Assembly (NCBI GenBank): GCA_947377865.1
Contig: CANCHK010000010.1
Coordinates: 1-48,254, forward strand
DNA length: 48,254 bases
Direction: 5' to 3'
DNA from: Opitutia bacterium
Lineage (GTDB): Bacteria; Verrucomicrobiota; Verrucomicrobiia; Opitutales; UBA953
The position numbers and the translations under genes were made by a program. Below, in pieces: positions 25,602-34,795 of the stretch; the stretch's first letter is position 1; each line of letters starts with the position of its first letter. The notes beneath the pieces are model-generated. The model worked only from the letters and a program-made list of their open reading frames with translations. It was not told the origin of the DNA and made no database searches.

Positions 25602-26141
25602 TTATCCCCGCGGGTCGCCTTCGATGGCGATGGCGTTGCCGAGCTCCCATGCGGCCTCGTACGCGGCCACGTAGTCTGGCGATGACCATGCGGGCGAAGC
25701 GGGCTCTCCGCCGAGCCCGGCGATGAAGCCGTAGCGGATGCCGTGTGAGATACGACGCCGACGTGGATTCTCCCTTTGGTTACTCCATTCGAGGGCGCGG
25801 GTAAACGTATCGTCCGGAATCGGGGAGACCACCGATCGGCCGACCTGCCAGGCGACGACGCCAGAGTGGTCAAGGTCGCTGACCTTGCGGCCGAGTACCA
25901 AGGAGGAGGGCACGGGGCCGTTCTGCCGGCCAGCTTCAATCTGGGCCTGGATTTGTAACCTCAAGGCGACCCGCCAACGCTCCTCCTGGGTAAGCAGGCC
26001 GTAGTCGTAATCTGGGTCGTCCGCCGCAGTGTCTCGCAGCTCGGTCTTGGCGTAACGCCTCCATTTACCCAACCAGACGTTCCATTCGTCCGTTCCTCGG
26101 AGGGGGGGCTTGCCGAGCCAGTCGGGGAGGTCTTCGCGCAT
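25602..26141 (-). CDS. Hypothetical protein, 179 residues
   Basis: I do not recognise a family. The product is hydrophilic and rich in Trp and Arg (MREDLPDWLGKPPLRGTDEWNVWLGKWRRYAKTEL). A helical middle region (LTQEERWRVALRLQIQAQIEAGR) is followed by a C-terminal Trp/Tyr-containing part (SPDYVAAYEAAWELGNAIAIEGDPRG). No signal peptide or membrane segment. It lies 50 bases upstream of rmuC on the same strand. Coding is supported by a clean start and stop and balanced composition. Confidence 0.6.
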   Translation of the reverse strand: MREDLPDWLGKPPLRGTDEWNVWLGKWRRYAKTELRDTAADDPDYDYGLLTQEERWRVALRLQIQAQIEAGRQNGPVPSSLVLGRKVSDLDHSGVVAWQVGRSVVSPIPDDTFTRALEWSNQRENPRRRRISHGIRYGFIAGLGGEPASPAWSSPDYVAAYEAAWELGNAIAIEGDPRG

Positions 26142-26197
26142 GCTGTTAGAGGGGCTTTTAGTGCTGATATGCCATTTCTTGGGCCTCCCGCAAGCCT

Positions 26198-26219
26198 AAG
26201 GTGAAATAATGTTCACCTT
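26198..26219. promoter_or_regulatory. Perfect palindrome upstream of gspD
   Basis: AAGGTGAA and TTCACCTT, 8-base perfect arms around ATAATG. It lies 118 bases before the gspD start, in the only AT-rich stretch nearby. It could be an operator for the secretion operon or for the divergent hypothetical gene. Confidence 0.35.
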
Positions 26220-26336
26220 CTAGGATCTACTCCCTAGCTCCAGGCAGGGCACATCTCAAAATAACCGCTTTAAATTGGATTTTTCGTCGAACTATTTCTC
26301 AGGTTTGGTGTTATCCAAGTCGTACCCCTTATTCCA

Positions 26337-28493
26337 GTGATCTGCACCCATTCGACCCAACATGAAGGGCGGGCCTCTTTGCCCCTTTTCTGCCTGCTCA
26401 TCGCCGCCGCCATGTCCCCGGCCCTGAGCTTCGCCCAGGCTGCCCCGGCCGTGCCGCCTGCGGCTCCTGCCCCCGCCGCGGCTTCGCTCGCACCGGTCGC
26501 TGCCGTCGCCGCGGCGGTCCCGCTTCCAGGCCTCAGCGGCTCCGATCAGGTTGGTCCGGTCATCCTGCGCGATGAGACCGTCGCCCAAGTCCTCGACCTG
26601 ATGCAACGCTGGACGGGCAAGTCCATCCTTCGCCCCCAAGCCCTCCCAGCCAGCGTCTACACGCTCTCCCTTCCGGCCTCGATCACGCGTGACGAAGCGC
26701 TGCTCGCCATCGAGACGCTTCTGAACCTCAACGGCATCGCCGTTATCCAGCAGGGCGATAAGTTCCTGAAGGTCGTCCCCAACCTCGTCGCAAAGTCCGA
26801 GTCGCCTACACTCATCGCCGGTTCGACCCTCGCGCTGCCGCCCAGCGGCCGCATTGCCACCAAAATTTATACGCTCAAGCACGCCAACGCGCAGGAGTTT
26901 ATCACCCAGATTGCCAGTGCCTTGAATGCGACGCTCGCTTCGCCGCCCGTCTACTTCGGCCGCAACAACGCCTTCCTAATCACCGACTCAATCACGAACC
27001 TCCAGAAGATTGAAAACCTGGTTGCCCAGCTCGATCGCCCGCAACTCGACCTCGTGGTCACCAAGAGCTACACGCTCACTAACGCGATGGCCACCGACCT
27101 GGTCAACAAGCTGACCGCAATGCTTCGCACCCCGCAGGTCGCTTCCGGCGGTGCACCTTTCCGCCTCAGCACCGGCACGACCTTCCTCGCCGACGAACGG
27201 ACTAACCGCGTCCTACTGATGGGTTCGGCCGACCAGCACGAGTTCTTCGACAAGCTGATTGAGACGCTCGACCAGAAGTCCAACCCGAATACGAAGACCG
27301 ACGTGATCTTCCTGCGCCATGCCGACGCCCAGCAGGTCGCGACGCTCGTCACTTCCCTCGTCACGGGCCAAACCACCGCCGCCACTCGCGCCGGCAACAC
27401 GACCCGTACCACGACCCTTAATCGCACCACCGCGGCCGCTCCGGTCGCCGCTGCCCCCGCCGCCGCTAGCGCCGCCGCTAGCGCCAGTGGTTCCCAGCAG
27501 GCCGGTGCCGACGAGTTCAGCAACACGGTGACGGTCCTGCCTGATATCCGCAGCAACTCCATCGTGGTCTCGGGTACCAACGACGACCTCCGTCTCCTTC
27601 ATGACCTGATTGATAAGGTCGACGTCGTCCTCCCGCAGGTCCGCATCGAGGTCGTCATCGTCGAGGTAAAGCTCTCCGACAACGAGACCAACGGTTTCAA
27701 CACCCTCGGCCTCACGGTCACCAACGGCAAGTTGGTCGGCATCGGTGGCACCGGCGGCGGTTTCAATGTGAACGGCACGCCGGCCACGACGAACACGACC
27801 TTGGGTGCGAACAGCGTCGCGGTAAACGCCTCCCAGGGCATTCTTACGGGCAACAATCTTACCGCCACGATTGGTCTCGTCACGACCCCACGCAAAGGCG
27901 ACCTGAAGGTCCTCTCGGTCCCGGCCATCACGACGACCCATAACAAGGAGGCCACGATCTTTGTCGGCGAATCCCGCCCGGTCATCACGGGCTCGACCCT
28001 CTCCACGACGACCGGCTCCTCGACCTCCACGGTCTCGCAGCGCGACATTGGTATCCAGCTCAAGGTGCTTCCGCTCATCGGTAAGGATGGTTCCGTCCAA
28101 CTTCAGGTCTCCCAGTCCGTCGAAGACATCCTCGGAACGACGATTCTCGACGGCAACGAACAGCCGATCATCGGACGACGCACGACGGATTCCTTCGTGA
28201 GCGCGATGAGCGGAGAGATCGTCGTCCTCGGCGGCCTCCAGCGCACGGTGACCACGAAGTCCACCTCCCGACTCGGACCGATTCCTTTCCTTGGCGATCT
28301 CTTCGGCTCGTCCACCAGCACTGAAGAGAAGCAGGAGCTGATTATCTTCCTCCGCCCCTACGTGCTGAACAGCACGGCCGTCGACAACCTTGACGCCCTC
28401 AGCCGCGCCGCCAGCAGCCCGATGGGTCCGGAAGTGAAGAAGATCATCGACAACGTCCCCGGTAAGGCGCCCGCCACCCCGGCGAAGAAGTAA
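26337..28493 (+). CDS. gspD: Type II secretion system secretin GspD
   Basis: A 718-residue outer-membrane secretin, the exit pore of the type II system. A signal peptide (about 1-34, SLPLFCLLIAAAMSPALSFAQA) and an Ala/Pro linker precede the N0 region (QVLDLMQRWTGKSILRPQALP). N1-N3 repeats follow (AKIYTLKHANAQEFITQIASAL, VVTKSYTLTNAMATDLVNKL, NTKTDVIFLRHADAQQVATLVTSL). A Thr/Ala-rich gap separates them from the secretin core (VEVVIVEVKLSD, VLSVPAITTTHNKEATIFVGES, VLGGLQRTVTTKSTSRLGPIPFLGDLFG). Start is GTG 26337; later starts would remove the signal. gspE follows after one base. Confidence 0.93.
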   Translation: MICTHSTQHEGRASLPLFCLLIAAAMSPALSFAQAAPAVPPAAPAPAAASLAPVAAVAAAVPLPGLSGSDQVGPVILRDETVAQVLDLMQRWTGKSILRPQALPASVYTLSLPASITRDEALLAIETLLNLNGIAVIQQGDKFLKVVPNLVAKSESPTLIAGSTLALPPSGRIATKIYTLKHANAQEFITQIASALNATLASPPVYFGRNNAFLITDSITNLQKIENLVAQLDRPQLDLVVTKSYTLTNAMATDLVNKLTAMLRTPQVASGGAPFRLSTGTTFLADERTNRVLLMGSADQHEFFDKLIETLDQKSNPNTKTDVIFLRHADAQQVATLVTSLVTGQTTAATRAGNTTRTTTLNRTTAAAPVAAAPAAASAAASASGSQQAGADEFSNTVTVLPDIRSNSIVVSGTNDDLRLLHDLIDKVDVVLPQVRIEVVIVEVKLSDNETNGFNTLGLTVTNGKLVGIGGTGGGFNVNGTPATTNTTLGANSVAVNASQGILTGNNLTATIGLVTTPRKGDLKVLSVPAITTTHNKEATIFVGESRPVITGSTLSTTTGSSTSTVSQRDIGIQLKVLPLIGKDGSVQLQVSQSVEDILGTTILDGNEQPIIGRRTTDSFVSAMSGEIVVLGGLQRTVTTKSTSRLGPIPFLGDLFGSSTSTEEKQELIIFLRPYVLNSTAVDNLDALSRAASSPMGPEVKKIIDNVPGKAPATPAKK

Positions 28494-28494
28494 T

Positions 28495-30174
28495 ATGCTG
28501 ACCGTCGACCGGCACGGACTGCCCTCGGCCCTAGCCGAGCGCCTGACCGACGAAGTACGCGCTTCGTTCGCAGAGACGCCGCGCGAAGGCCGTTTCAAGT
28601 TCCTCGCTCAGGCACTCAACCTCGACGAAGCCGCGTTGCTCGCCGAACTTTCCCGCCTCACGGGCCTCGAAGTCCTCGAAGAGCCTGCAATCGATCCGGA
28701 GGGGATGAAAATCCTGCCCGCGCGCATCGCCTCCGAGGCTCAGGTCGTCCCCACGCTCCTTCCTGGCGAAGAAGGCCGCCTCCGCCTCGTCACCGCCCTT
28801 CCGCCCGACACCGATACTTCTGATTGGGTTGCGACCTTCGCCACCCGGCGCCCGAAGTGGTACCTCGCTCCTCCCGAACGCGTCAGCGCCCTGATTAATG
28901 AGAATTACGGCGTGGGTTCCGGCAGCCTTGAAGACGAAGGTGACGACCTTCCGGCCGCCGAAGCCTCCAATGACGTCGAAGCCGACCAGGACGCCGCTGT
29001 GGTGCGCTTCGTCACTGAAGTCCTCACGCAGGCCGTCGCCGAAGGCGCGACCGACGTCCACTTTGAGCCGCAGGAGAACAATCTGCGCATCCGCTACCGC
29101 GTCGACGGCATCCTCATCGCCATCCCGCTCCCGGACAACCTCGCCCGCTTCCAAGACGCAATCATCTCGCGCTTAAAGATTATGGCGCGCCTGAACATTT
29201 CGGAGCGCCGCCTCCCGCAGGATGGCCGCATCAACTTCCGCGACGGCAAGACGGTTCTCGATATCCGTGTCTCGACCATCCCGACGATCTACGCCGAGTC
29301 GGTTTCGCTGCGTCTCCTTAATCAGCGTAAGGAAGCCTATAATATGGATCGCATTGGCATGAACGCCGAAGAGCAGGCCGCGGTCCGCAAGGTTCTCGAC
29401 TACCCGCACGGCATCATCCTGGTCACGGGACCGACGGGTTCCGGTAAGTCGACTACGCTCAACGCCTTCCTCCAGGCAATCAATTCGCCGGATATCCGCA
29501 TCGTGACGATTGAGGACCCCATCGAATACGAAGTGCCCGGCGCTAACCAGGTGCAGACGCGGGCGGAAATCGGCCTCACCTTCGCCGGCGCTCTGCGCAG
29601 CACACTGCGCCAGGACCCGGATGTCATCATGGTCGGGGAAATTCGCGACTTAGAGACGGCCGAAATCTCTATCCGTGCTTCGCTTACGGGCCACTTGGTT
29701 TTCTCCACCCTGCACACCAACGACGCGCCCGGTGCCATCACGCGTCTCGTCGACATGGGCGTCGAGCCCTTCCTTGTCGGCTCTGCCGTCGAACTGGTCA
29801 TCGCCCAGCGCCTCGTCCGCCGACTCTGCCCAGATTGCGCCAAGGCCGTCCCGGTCGATCGCAAGAAACTCCTGCCCGCCCTCGAGGCCCTCGGCATGGA
29901 TGAATCCTTCCTCAAGGACGTTACTTCCCTGAAAGAAGCCGTCGGCTGCCGCAAGTGCCGTAACACGGGCTACCGCGGCCGCGTCGGCGTCTTCGAAATT
30001 TTCCACCCGAAGCCGCTGCACGATCTCATCGTCGGCCGCGTATCCAACCGCGAACTCACCGAAAAGGCCATCGAGCAGGGCATGCGGCCTCTCGCTAAGG
30101 CGGGCTGGCTCAAGGTCGCCGCTGGTCTTACGACCATTGACGAGCTCGTCCGCAACCTGAGCTCGAACGAATAA
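28495..30174 (+). CDS. gspE: Type II secretion ATPase GspE
   Basis: A 559-residue cytoplasmic hexameric ATPase powering pseudopilus assembly. The N-terminal domain (about 1-140) docks to GspL. The catalytic part has Walker A GPTGSGKST at residues 312-320, Asp box EDPIEYEVPG, Walker B DPDVIMVGEIRD, and a His box in GHLVFSTLHTNDAPGAITRL. A zinc motif is CPDC (445-448) with CRKC (485-488). Also similar to PilB, but the neighbours make GspE the better name. Starts one base after gspD. Confidence 0.94.
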   Translation: MLTVDRHGLPSALAERLTDEVRASFAETPREGRFKFLAQALNLDEAALLAELSRLTGLEVLEEPAIDPEGMKILPARIASEAQVVPTLLPGEEGRLRLVTALPPDTDTSDWVATFATRRPKWYLAPPERVSALINENYGVGSGSLEDEGDDLPAAEASNDVEADQDAAVVRFVTEVLTQAVAEGATDVHFEPQENNLRIRYRVDGILIAIPLPDNLARFQDAIISRLKIMARLNISERRLPQDGRINFRDGKTVLDIRVSTIPTIYAESVSLRLLNQRKEAYNMDRIGMNAEEQAAVRKVLDYPHGIILVTGPTGSGKSTTLNAFLQAINSPDIRIVTIEDPIEYEVPGANQVQTRAEIGLTFAGALRSTLRQDPDVIMVGEIRDLETAEISIRASLTGHLVFSTLHTNDAPGAITRLVDMGVEPFLVGSAVELVIAQRLVRRLCPDCAKAVPVDRKKLLPALEALGMDESFLKDVTSLKEAVGCRKCRNTGYRGRVGVFEIFHPKPLHDLIVGRVSNRELTEKAIEQGMRPLAKAGWLKVAAGLTTIDELVRNLSSNE

Positions 30175-30180
30175 GCCGCG

Positions 30181-31413
30181 ATGGCCGTCTTCAATTACAC
30201 CGCGCGCGACGCCGCTGGCGCCGTGACCGAAGGCAACATTGAGTCGCAGTCGCGCCGCGAGGCGCTTCGCAAGCTGCAGGCTCGCGGCCTCAAGCCGGTC
30301 AAGGTCGAGGAAGCTGGCGCCGCCGTGCGTGCTAAGGAAGCTGTTCGCGAGGGCGGCCCTTCCGATAAGGAACTTGTGCCGACCGAGGCCGAGTGCCTGC
30401 CTTTCCTCGAATCGATGGCCGACCTCGTCCGCTCCGGGATGTCTGCGGGCGAAGCCCTTCGCCTCCTCGCCCTCCGCCTACAGAAGTCTCGCCTCCGCGT
30501 CCTCTGCGCCGGTATTTGGTCTAAGCTCGGCGAAGGTCAAAGCCTCTCCGCCGCGATGGGCGCCTACCCGAAAGTCTTTGACGGCCAGACACTCAACCTC
30601 ATCGCCGCGGGTGAAGCCACGGGCAATATCCGCGATGTTTTGGAGCGCCTGATTTCGCACTTCACGGAGCAGACGGCGTTCCGGCGCAAACTGGTCAGTG
30701 CGATGGCCTACCCGCTCTTTATCTGTGTCGTCGCCATCGGGGTCGTGATCTTCTTCGTGCTCTTCCTGCTGCCTCGCCTAAAGACGCTCCTTGATTCCCT
30801 TGGCGGTAAGCTGCCCCTCTCCACGAAGCTGCTGATTAACTTCTCCAGCGTATTCATGGTGGTCGGGCCGATCCTCTTCGTCGCCGGTCTCCTTGCCGTC
30901 ATCGGCATTGCCCGCTGGCGCAAGACCGAGGAAGGCAAAATCGCCTCCGACGCACTCCTCCTTAAGGTGCCGCTCGCCGGTTCCTTCGTGATGCGTGTCT
31001 CGGTGCTGAACTTTTGCCATACGCTCGCGGTGCTTCTTGAGAACGGCATCACGACCGCCGAAGCCCTCCGCCTCGCCGAGAAGACTGCGCCGAACCGAGC
31101 CCTCCGCCAGCAGCTCCGCGAAGCCACCGACCGCGTGCTCGAAGGCGATAGCCTATCGAAGGCCCTCGCCCGCACAGGTTATTTCCCGCGGCTCCTTCTC
31201 GATCGCGTCGCGGTTTCCGAACAGACCGGCAACTTGGCACCTGGCCTCCGTGACATCTCGCGTTCTTATCGCGCGGAACTCGACCGCTGGCTCGACACGG
31301 TCTCACAGACGATTTCGACCTCTGTGCTTCTCGCGGCCTTCTCGTTCGTCGGTTTCATCGCCTTTGCGATTATTGCGGCCGTCTTCGAAGTCAGTTCCAG
31401 TTTCCGCTTCTAA
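30181..31413 (+). CDS. gspF: Type II secretion inner-membrane platform protein GspF
   Basis: A 410-residue polytopic protein with two tandem GspF domains. The lead YTARDAAGAVTEGNIES is typical. Domain 1 starts at FLESMADLVRSGMSAGEALRLL and ends in a hydrophobic segment; domain 2 starts at FCHTLAVLLENGITTAEALRLAE. Three membrane segments are at about 180-205, 230-255 and 380-405. It starts 6 bases after gspE. Its stop is followed directly by a hairpin (31413-31432) and then by REP elements. Confidence 0.93.
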   Translation: MAVFNYTARDAAGAVTEGNIESQSRREALRKLQARGLKPVKVEEAGAAVRAKEAVREGGPSDKELVPTEAECLPFLESMADLVRSGMSAGEALRLLALRLQKSRLRVLCAGIWSKLGEGQSLSAAMGAYPKVFDGQTLNLIAAGEATGNIRDVLERLISHFTEQTAFRRKLVSAMAYPLFICVVAIGVVIFFVLFLLPRLKTLLDSLGGKLPLSTKLLINFSSVFMVVGPILFVAGLLAVIGIARWRKTEEGKIASDALLLKVPLAGSFVMRVSVLNFCHTLAVLLENGITTAEALRLAEKTAPNRALRQQLREATDRVLEGDSLSKALARTGYFPRLLLDRVAVSEQTGNLAPGLRDISRSYRAELDRWLDTVSQTISTSVLLAAFSFVGFIAFAIIAAVFEVSSSFRF

Positions 31414-31432
31414 GGGCGGCTTACGCCGCCCT
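31413..31432 (+). terminator. Hairpin directly after the gspF stop
   Basis: AGGGCGGC pairs perfectly with GCCGCCCT around loop TTAC, beginning at the last base of the gspF stop codon. There is no T run, so it may protect the 3' end rather than terminate by itself. Confidence 0.5.
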
Positions 31433-31440
31433 GTCTTGAG

Positions 31441-31589
31441 GTAGGGACAGCACCACGTGCTGTCCTCTGCATTTCAGGTAGGGATGCGATGACATCGCAT
31501 CCGCTGTCTTTCTGCCTCTGGTAGGGACGCGTCGGCGACGCGTCCGCCTCGACGCTAACCCCTCGGTCGCGACACCGTCGCGCCCCTAC
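31441..31589. repeat. REP cluster after gspF: families A, B, C and D
   Basis: Four GTAG-headed 25-base elements. A is at 31441-31465 (arm GGACAGCAC, loop CAC), B at 31478-31502, and C at 31521-31545 (arm GGACGCGTC, loop GGC). D lies inverted at 31565-31589 (minus strand: arm GGGCGCGAC, loop GGT, one mismatch). C and D face each other, so the pair runs from GTAG to CTAC. Confidence 0.85.
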
Positions 31590-31791
31590 CTTAGACACCA
31601 AGGGAAACCGGAATGTTAGCTGCGGTCATATATCCCCAGCCAATCATCCGGTCTCCCTGTTCGCCGCAGGGCGAACCATGGGTGGGGTACGATGAAGCCT
31701 GCCTCCAGCCGCCCTGCGGCTACCCCTTCATTCACCTTTGCACCTTTGCACTTCAGTATGCCCCCTCGCGGCCTCCGGCCACGCCTGCGCC
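31590..31791. repeat. Mosaic spacer between the two secretion blocks
   Basis: No gene seen. It holds a GTTCGCC...GGCGAAC hairpin (about 31659-31676), also found at 41775-41792, and a CAGCCGC-CCT-GCGGCTACC hairpin near 31703. TTTGCAC boxes lie at about 31736-31751, and a CATGCCCCCTCG-type hairpin (ATGCCCCCTCGCGGCC, loop TCC, GGCCACG) ends at 31785. The gspM-like stop follows. Confidence 0.65.
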
Positions 31792-32364
31792 TTATTTGCC
31801 GGCGGCTTCTGGCTCGCCCGCTGCCTTCGCTCCGACGGGCAAATCGCCAAGGAGCTCCAACGCGGTGATGGTTGCCTTGAAGGTGACGGTGCCAGCAGTG
31901 CCGCGATCCGCCGTCATGGAAAGTTGGCCGATGGCGAGGTAAGGCGCGCGCGCCTTCACGTTTTCGTAGAAGCGGAGCACGCTCGCGAGGTCCGCCTTGC
32001 GACAGCTCATCTGGAGTGAGTGGATTGCAAACTTGCCGGCCTTGGTGGTCTTGGGCGATTCGGTGTTGGCGCTTAGGCCCGCTTCCTTGGTGGCGTTGAC
32101 AGCTTCAGCGACGAGCTTGGCTTGGTCATAGCCATGTCCGGAATCCAATCCCTGGACCGCGAGCGCCGTGGCGTTGCGAATCTCCCGCTCTTTCGCGAGC
32201 CATGACTTTTGCACGATGGCGTTCTCCTCGAGGGCGCGCCAGTCGTCCCAGCCGCCGCGGACGCGGGCCCAGGCGCCGGTTGACCAAAGGGTCGCGGCAA
32301 CAAGAAGGGCGGCGAGCGCCATGAAGCGTTCGCGGGGTTTCAGGCTGAAGAAGAAGTGTTTCAT
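31792..32364 (-). CDS. GspM-like type II secretion protein
   Basis: A 190-residue single-pass inner-membrane protein with a short cytoplasmic lead (KPRERFMALAALLVAATLWS) that closely resembles GspM (LxxRERxLL...). The anchor is at about 13-33. The periplasmic part has a helix (WRALEENAIVQKSWLAKEREIRNATAL) and a ferredoxin-like region (FAIHSLQMSCRKADLASVLRFYENVKARAPYLAIGQLSM). Its start overlaps the gspL-like stop by four bases. GspM normally dimerises with GspL. Divergent sequence, so named by layout and position. Confidence 0.8.
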   Translation of the reverse strand: MKHFFFSLKPRERFMALAALLVAATLWSTGAWARVRGGWDDWRALEENAIVQKSWLAKEREIRNATALAVQGLDSGHGYDQAKLVAEAVNATKEAGLSANTESPKTTKAGKFAIHSLQMSCRKADLASVLRFYENVKARAPYLAIGQLSMTADRGTAGTVTFKATITALELLGDLPVGAKAAGEPEAAGK

Positions 32365-33512
32365 TGTTTGGGGGTTTCGGCGGCCTTGAGGAGCGCAGCC
32401 TGCTTGAAGGTGATCTCGAGGCGGAAGGTGGTCGAAGTCTCGCGCACACGGGGTTCGCTATTCGTCACGGACTCGACCTCAGGCATGGCCTGCACGGCCT
32501 TGAGAAAATCGGAGATGTCGCCAGCATTCGGGGTCTTGGCATCGACAGTCATCAGTGGCTTGGTCAGCGCGCTGTCCTTGGGCTTCTTGAGCTCGCAATG
32601 GATATTCGTGAACTCGACGGTTGCCGGGCGTTTCTCATTCACGAGTGCGAGCATCTCAATCGGAAGTAGGCGCTTTACGCCGAGCTCTAGGATCCGCGAG
32701 GTGATGGCCTGTGAAGCCTCGATATCCTCGACCACCGGCCGGCGGGCTTCATTGGCGGCCTCGAGTGAGCTAGAGCGCATGCCGACCACCATGCCGGCAA
32801 GGTCTAGGATCAGTGAGATGGCGAGGACGGCCGCACCGAGGCGCGCCGCGTTCCAGAGGATGAGGTTGAGGCGCTCCTTCTTGCGGCGCTCGGCGAGGAA
32901 GTCGCTGTCGCGGATGTCGGAATCGTCCAGGCCCTTCTTGGGGATCGTGAACGTGCCGTTGCCTTCACGCTTTAACTCGAGGCCGCCTTCGACAATCGAG
33001 CCGGAAAGTGCGCCGATCACGTTCTCCACGGCGACGTCGGCTGGCAGGTCCGCCCGGGCGGCAGCTTCGCGCGCGATGCCGGCTTCGTCCGCATCGGCGA
33101 GTTCGGCCACGACGATCGCAGTAGGCAGCTCGTCGCCAGCCTTCCAGGCGAGGGCAGTGAGGCGCTCGTCGCCGCGATGCACAATGATGGCGTCCGTCGT
33201 CGGACGATGGCCGCAGAGGGCGAGGAACTCAGGGACAACCTGGCAGTCTTCCGGCCAGGCGAAGCTTTCCTCCGCGGTGAAGCGACGGCGGTGGGCGGCG
33301 TAGGCCAGCACCTGCTTTCCATCCGACGACGTGACAAAGCCGACAAGCATCTGCTCGAGCGGGAAGGGGGAGATGGCCTCGAGGGCGAGGTTCACCTGTC
33401 CAGGGACGTCTTCGCCATCGACGGCGAGACGCCGCACGAAGAAGCGGTTTCCGGGAAGCATCGCGGCTTCCTGCGGCTTGGCGTCCTTGAAGAGACGGGA
33501 GAGGGAGGTCAT
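32361..33512 (-). CDS. GspL-like type II secretion protein
   Basis: A 383-residue protein with a cytoplasmic N-terminal half (FFVRRLAVDGEDVPGQVNLALEAISPFPLEQMLVGFV) resembling the actin-like domain of GspL/PilM. One membrane segment lies at about 222-248 (WNAARLGAAVLAISLILDLAGMVVG), followed by a periplasmic PilN/GspL-like region. It should tether GspE to the pseudopilus base with the GspM-like protein. Start at MTSLSRLFKDAKPQ (33512), which overlaps the gspK stop by four bases. The longer upstream frame is gspK read out of frame. Confidence 0.82.
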   Translation of the reverse strand: MTSLSRLFKDAKPQEAAMLPGNRFFVRRLAVDGEDVPGQVNLALEAISPFPLEQMLVGFVTSSDGKQVLAYAAHRRRFTAEESFAWPEDCQVVPEFLALCGHRPTTDAIIVHRGDERLTALAWKAGDELPTAIVVAELADADEAGIAREAAARADLPADVAVENVIGALSGSIVEGGLELKREGNGTFTIPKKGLDDSDIRDSDFLAERRKKERLNLILWNAARLGAAVLAISLILDLAGMVVGMRSSSLEAANEARRPVVEDIEASQAITSRILELGVKRLLPIEMLALVNEKRPATVEFTNIHCELKKPKDSALTKPLMTVDAKTPNAGDISDFLKAVQAMPEVESVTNSEPRVRETSTTFRLEITFKQAALLKAAETPKQ

Positions 33513-34795
33513 TTGGTGAGTGGCTTCGTTGCCCGGGGGGCAGAGGTGGCAGAGGGTTCGGTGGGGGTGGGGGCCGGGGCTGCGGAGTCGTCGGGGGGCT
33601 TGGGGGCTGGCGGGGCTCCGTTGTCTTCTTCCCAGGCGAGAATCTGGAACGGATAGGCGATCGTCTTGCTGGCGACTCGGCCACTCATGGTCGATTGACC
33701 GAGGGTGGCGGGTGCTTCGATCCCGGGGGTGAGGTAGGGAGAGGTGTTCGTCGTAGTCGACCGCGGAACTGCTGTCGAGGTTCCCGTCGTTTTCGCGGCG
33801 GCGGTCGTCCCGGTCCGGCTTAGGCCGATGCTGGGGTCGGTGTCCGGGTTGGCCGCGGCCGAGGGATAGGCGACGTCTTCGCGGATGGCCACAAGGGCGC
33901 TGACTCGGCACTTGGACAGACCTTCCTTTACGGTCACCCGGACCCACATGAGGATGACCTCGTCATCGAACTTGGCCATATTGACCCCGCCGCCGACAAG
34001 CTGGCGGACTTCGCTGGTCACACGGAAATAGGGCGGGGTGCCGACGATGCGCTTGCCGATCTCGGCCTGGCGCTCGCGGATTAGGTTCACCTGGTTCTCG
34101 TCCAAGCCCTGCGAGAGCAGGACGGCGTCCGAGGCGGTGTTGATGTTAGCCTGGGGGAAGGTGTACAGGCTGACGCAATCCTTGAACGCGAGGAAGATGG
34201 GGGTGGGGTGGCCCTGCTCGTCGAAGAACAGTTCCTTGGCGACGCCGATGGAGCGGAATTCCTCGAAGCTACGGATGGGCCGGCGTGCCGGGCGAAACGA
34301 GAGCGTGCTGCGCTGATAGGCGGCGTCAGCCGCTTCTTCCTCGATCGATTCATACGACTTGCTCTGCCAGGCGACGATGGCGTCCGCAGCGCGTTCGGCG
34401 TCGCGCTGCTCCATGCCAAGCGAGTAAAGGAGCTGGATGATATCGTTCTTTGAAAGGACGCTCAGCGGGAGCTTGGCGGTCTCGTCCTCGTAGTCGAACT
34501 TCACCTCGAGGCCGTCCCGCGCGGGGAAGCCGGCGTAGGCGTGCGGGTCGTCGTAGCCCTGAGCGGGTGCGTGAATCTTATTCAGGTCAATCGAGCGAAT
34601 TTCGGCGATGACGGCTAGCGCCAACTCCAGCTCCGACTGCGCGTCGGCCCTTAGGCGTCGGCGATCTGCTTCGCGGGTCGCAATGGCGAGCTCCAGAGAG
34701 TTGTCTTCCATGAACCTCCCCAGCAGCAGGGAGGCCAGCGTGATGAGGACGAGGACGACAATAATAACCGAGCCGCGGCGCTTCTTTACGTTCAT
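33509..34795 (-). CDS. gspK: Type II secretion minor pseudopilin GspK
   Basis: A 428-residue large minor pseudopilin that caps the pseudopilus tip. The prepilin leader is KKRRG (cleavage after Gly8), followed by SVIIVVLVLITLASLLL. As usual for GspK there is no Glu at position +5. The body contains the helix-hairpin-helix-like segment NINTASDAVLLSQGLDENQVNLI. The C-terminus (about 310-428) is Thr/Pro/Ala-rich and looks unstructured. Overlaps gspJ by four bases at its start. Confidence 0.9.
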   Translation of the reverse strand: MNVKKRRGSVIIVVLVLITLASLLLGRFMEDNSLELAIATREADRRRLRADAQSELELALAVIAEIRSIDLNKIHAPAQGYDDPHAYAGFPARDGLEVKFDYEDETAKLPLSVLSKNDIIQLLYSLGMEQRDAERAADAIVAWQSKSYESIEEEAADAAYQRSTLSFRPARRPIRSFEEFRSIGVAKELFFDEQGHPTPIFLAFKDCVSLYTFPQANINTASDAVLLSQGLDENQVNLIRERQAEIGKRIVGTPPYFRVTSEVRQLVGGGVNMAKFDDEVILMWVRVTVKEGLSKCRVSALVAIREDVAYPSAAANPDTDPSIGLSRTGTTAAAKTTGTSTAVPRSTTTNTSPYLTPGIEAPATLGQSTMSGRVASKTIAYPFQILAWEEDNGAPPAPKPPDDSAAPAPTPTEPSATSAPRATKPLTK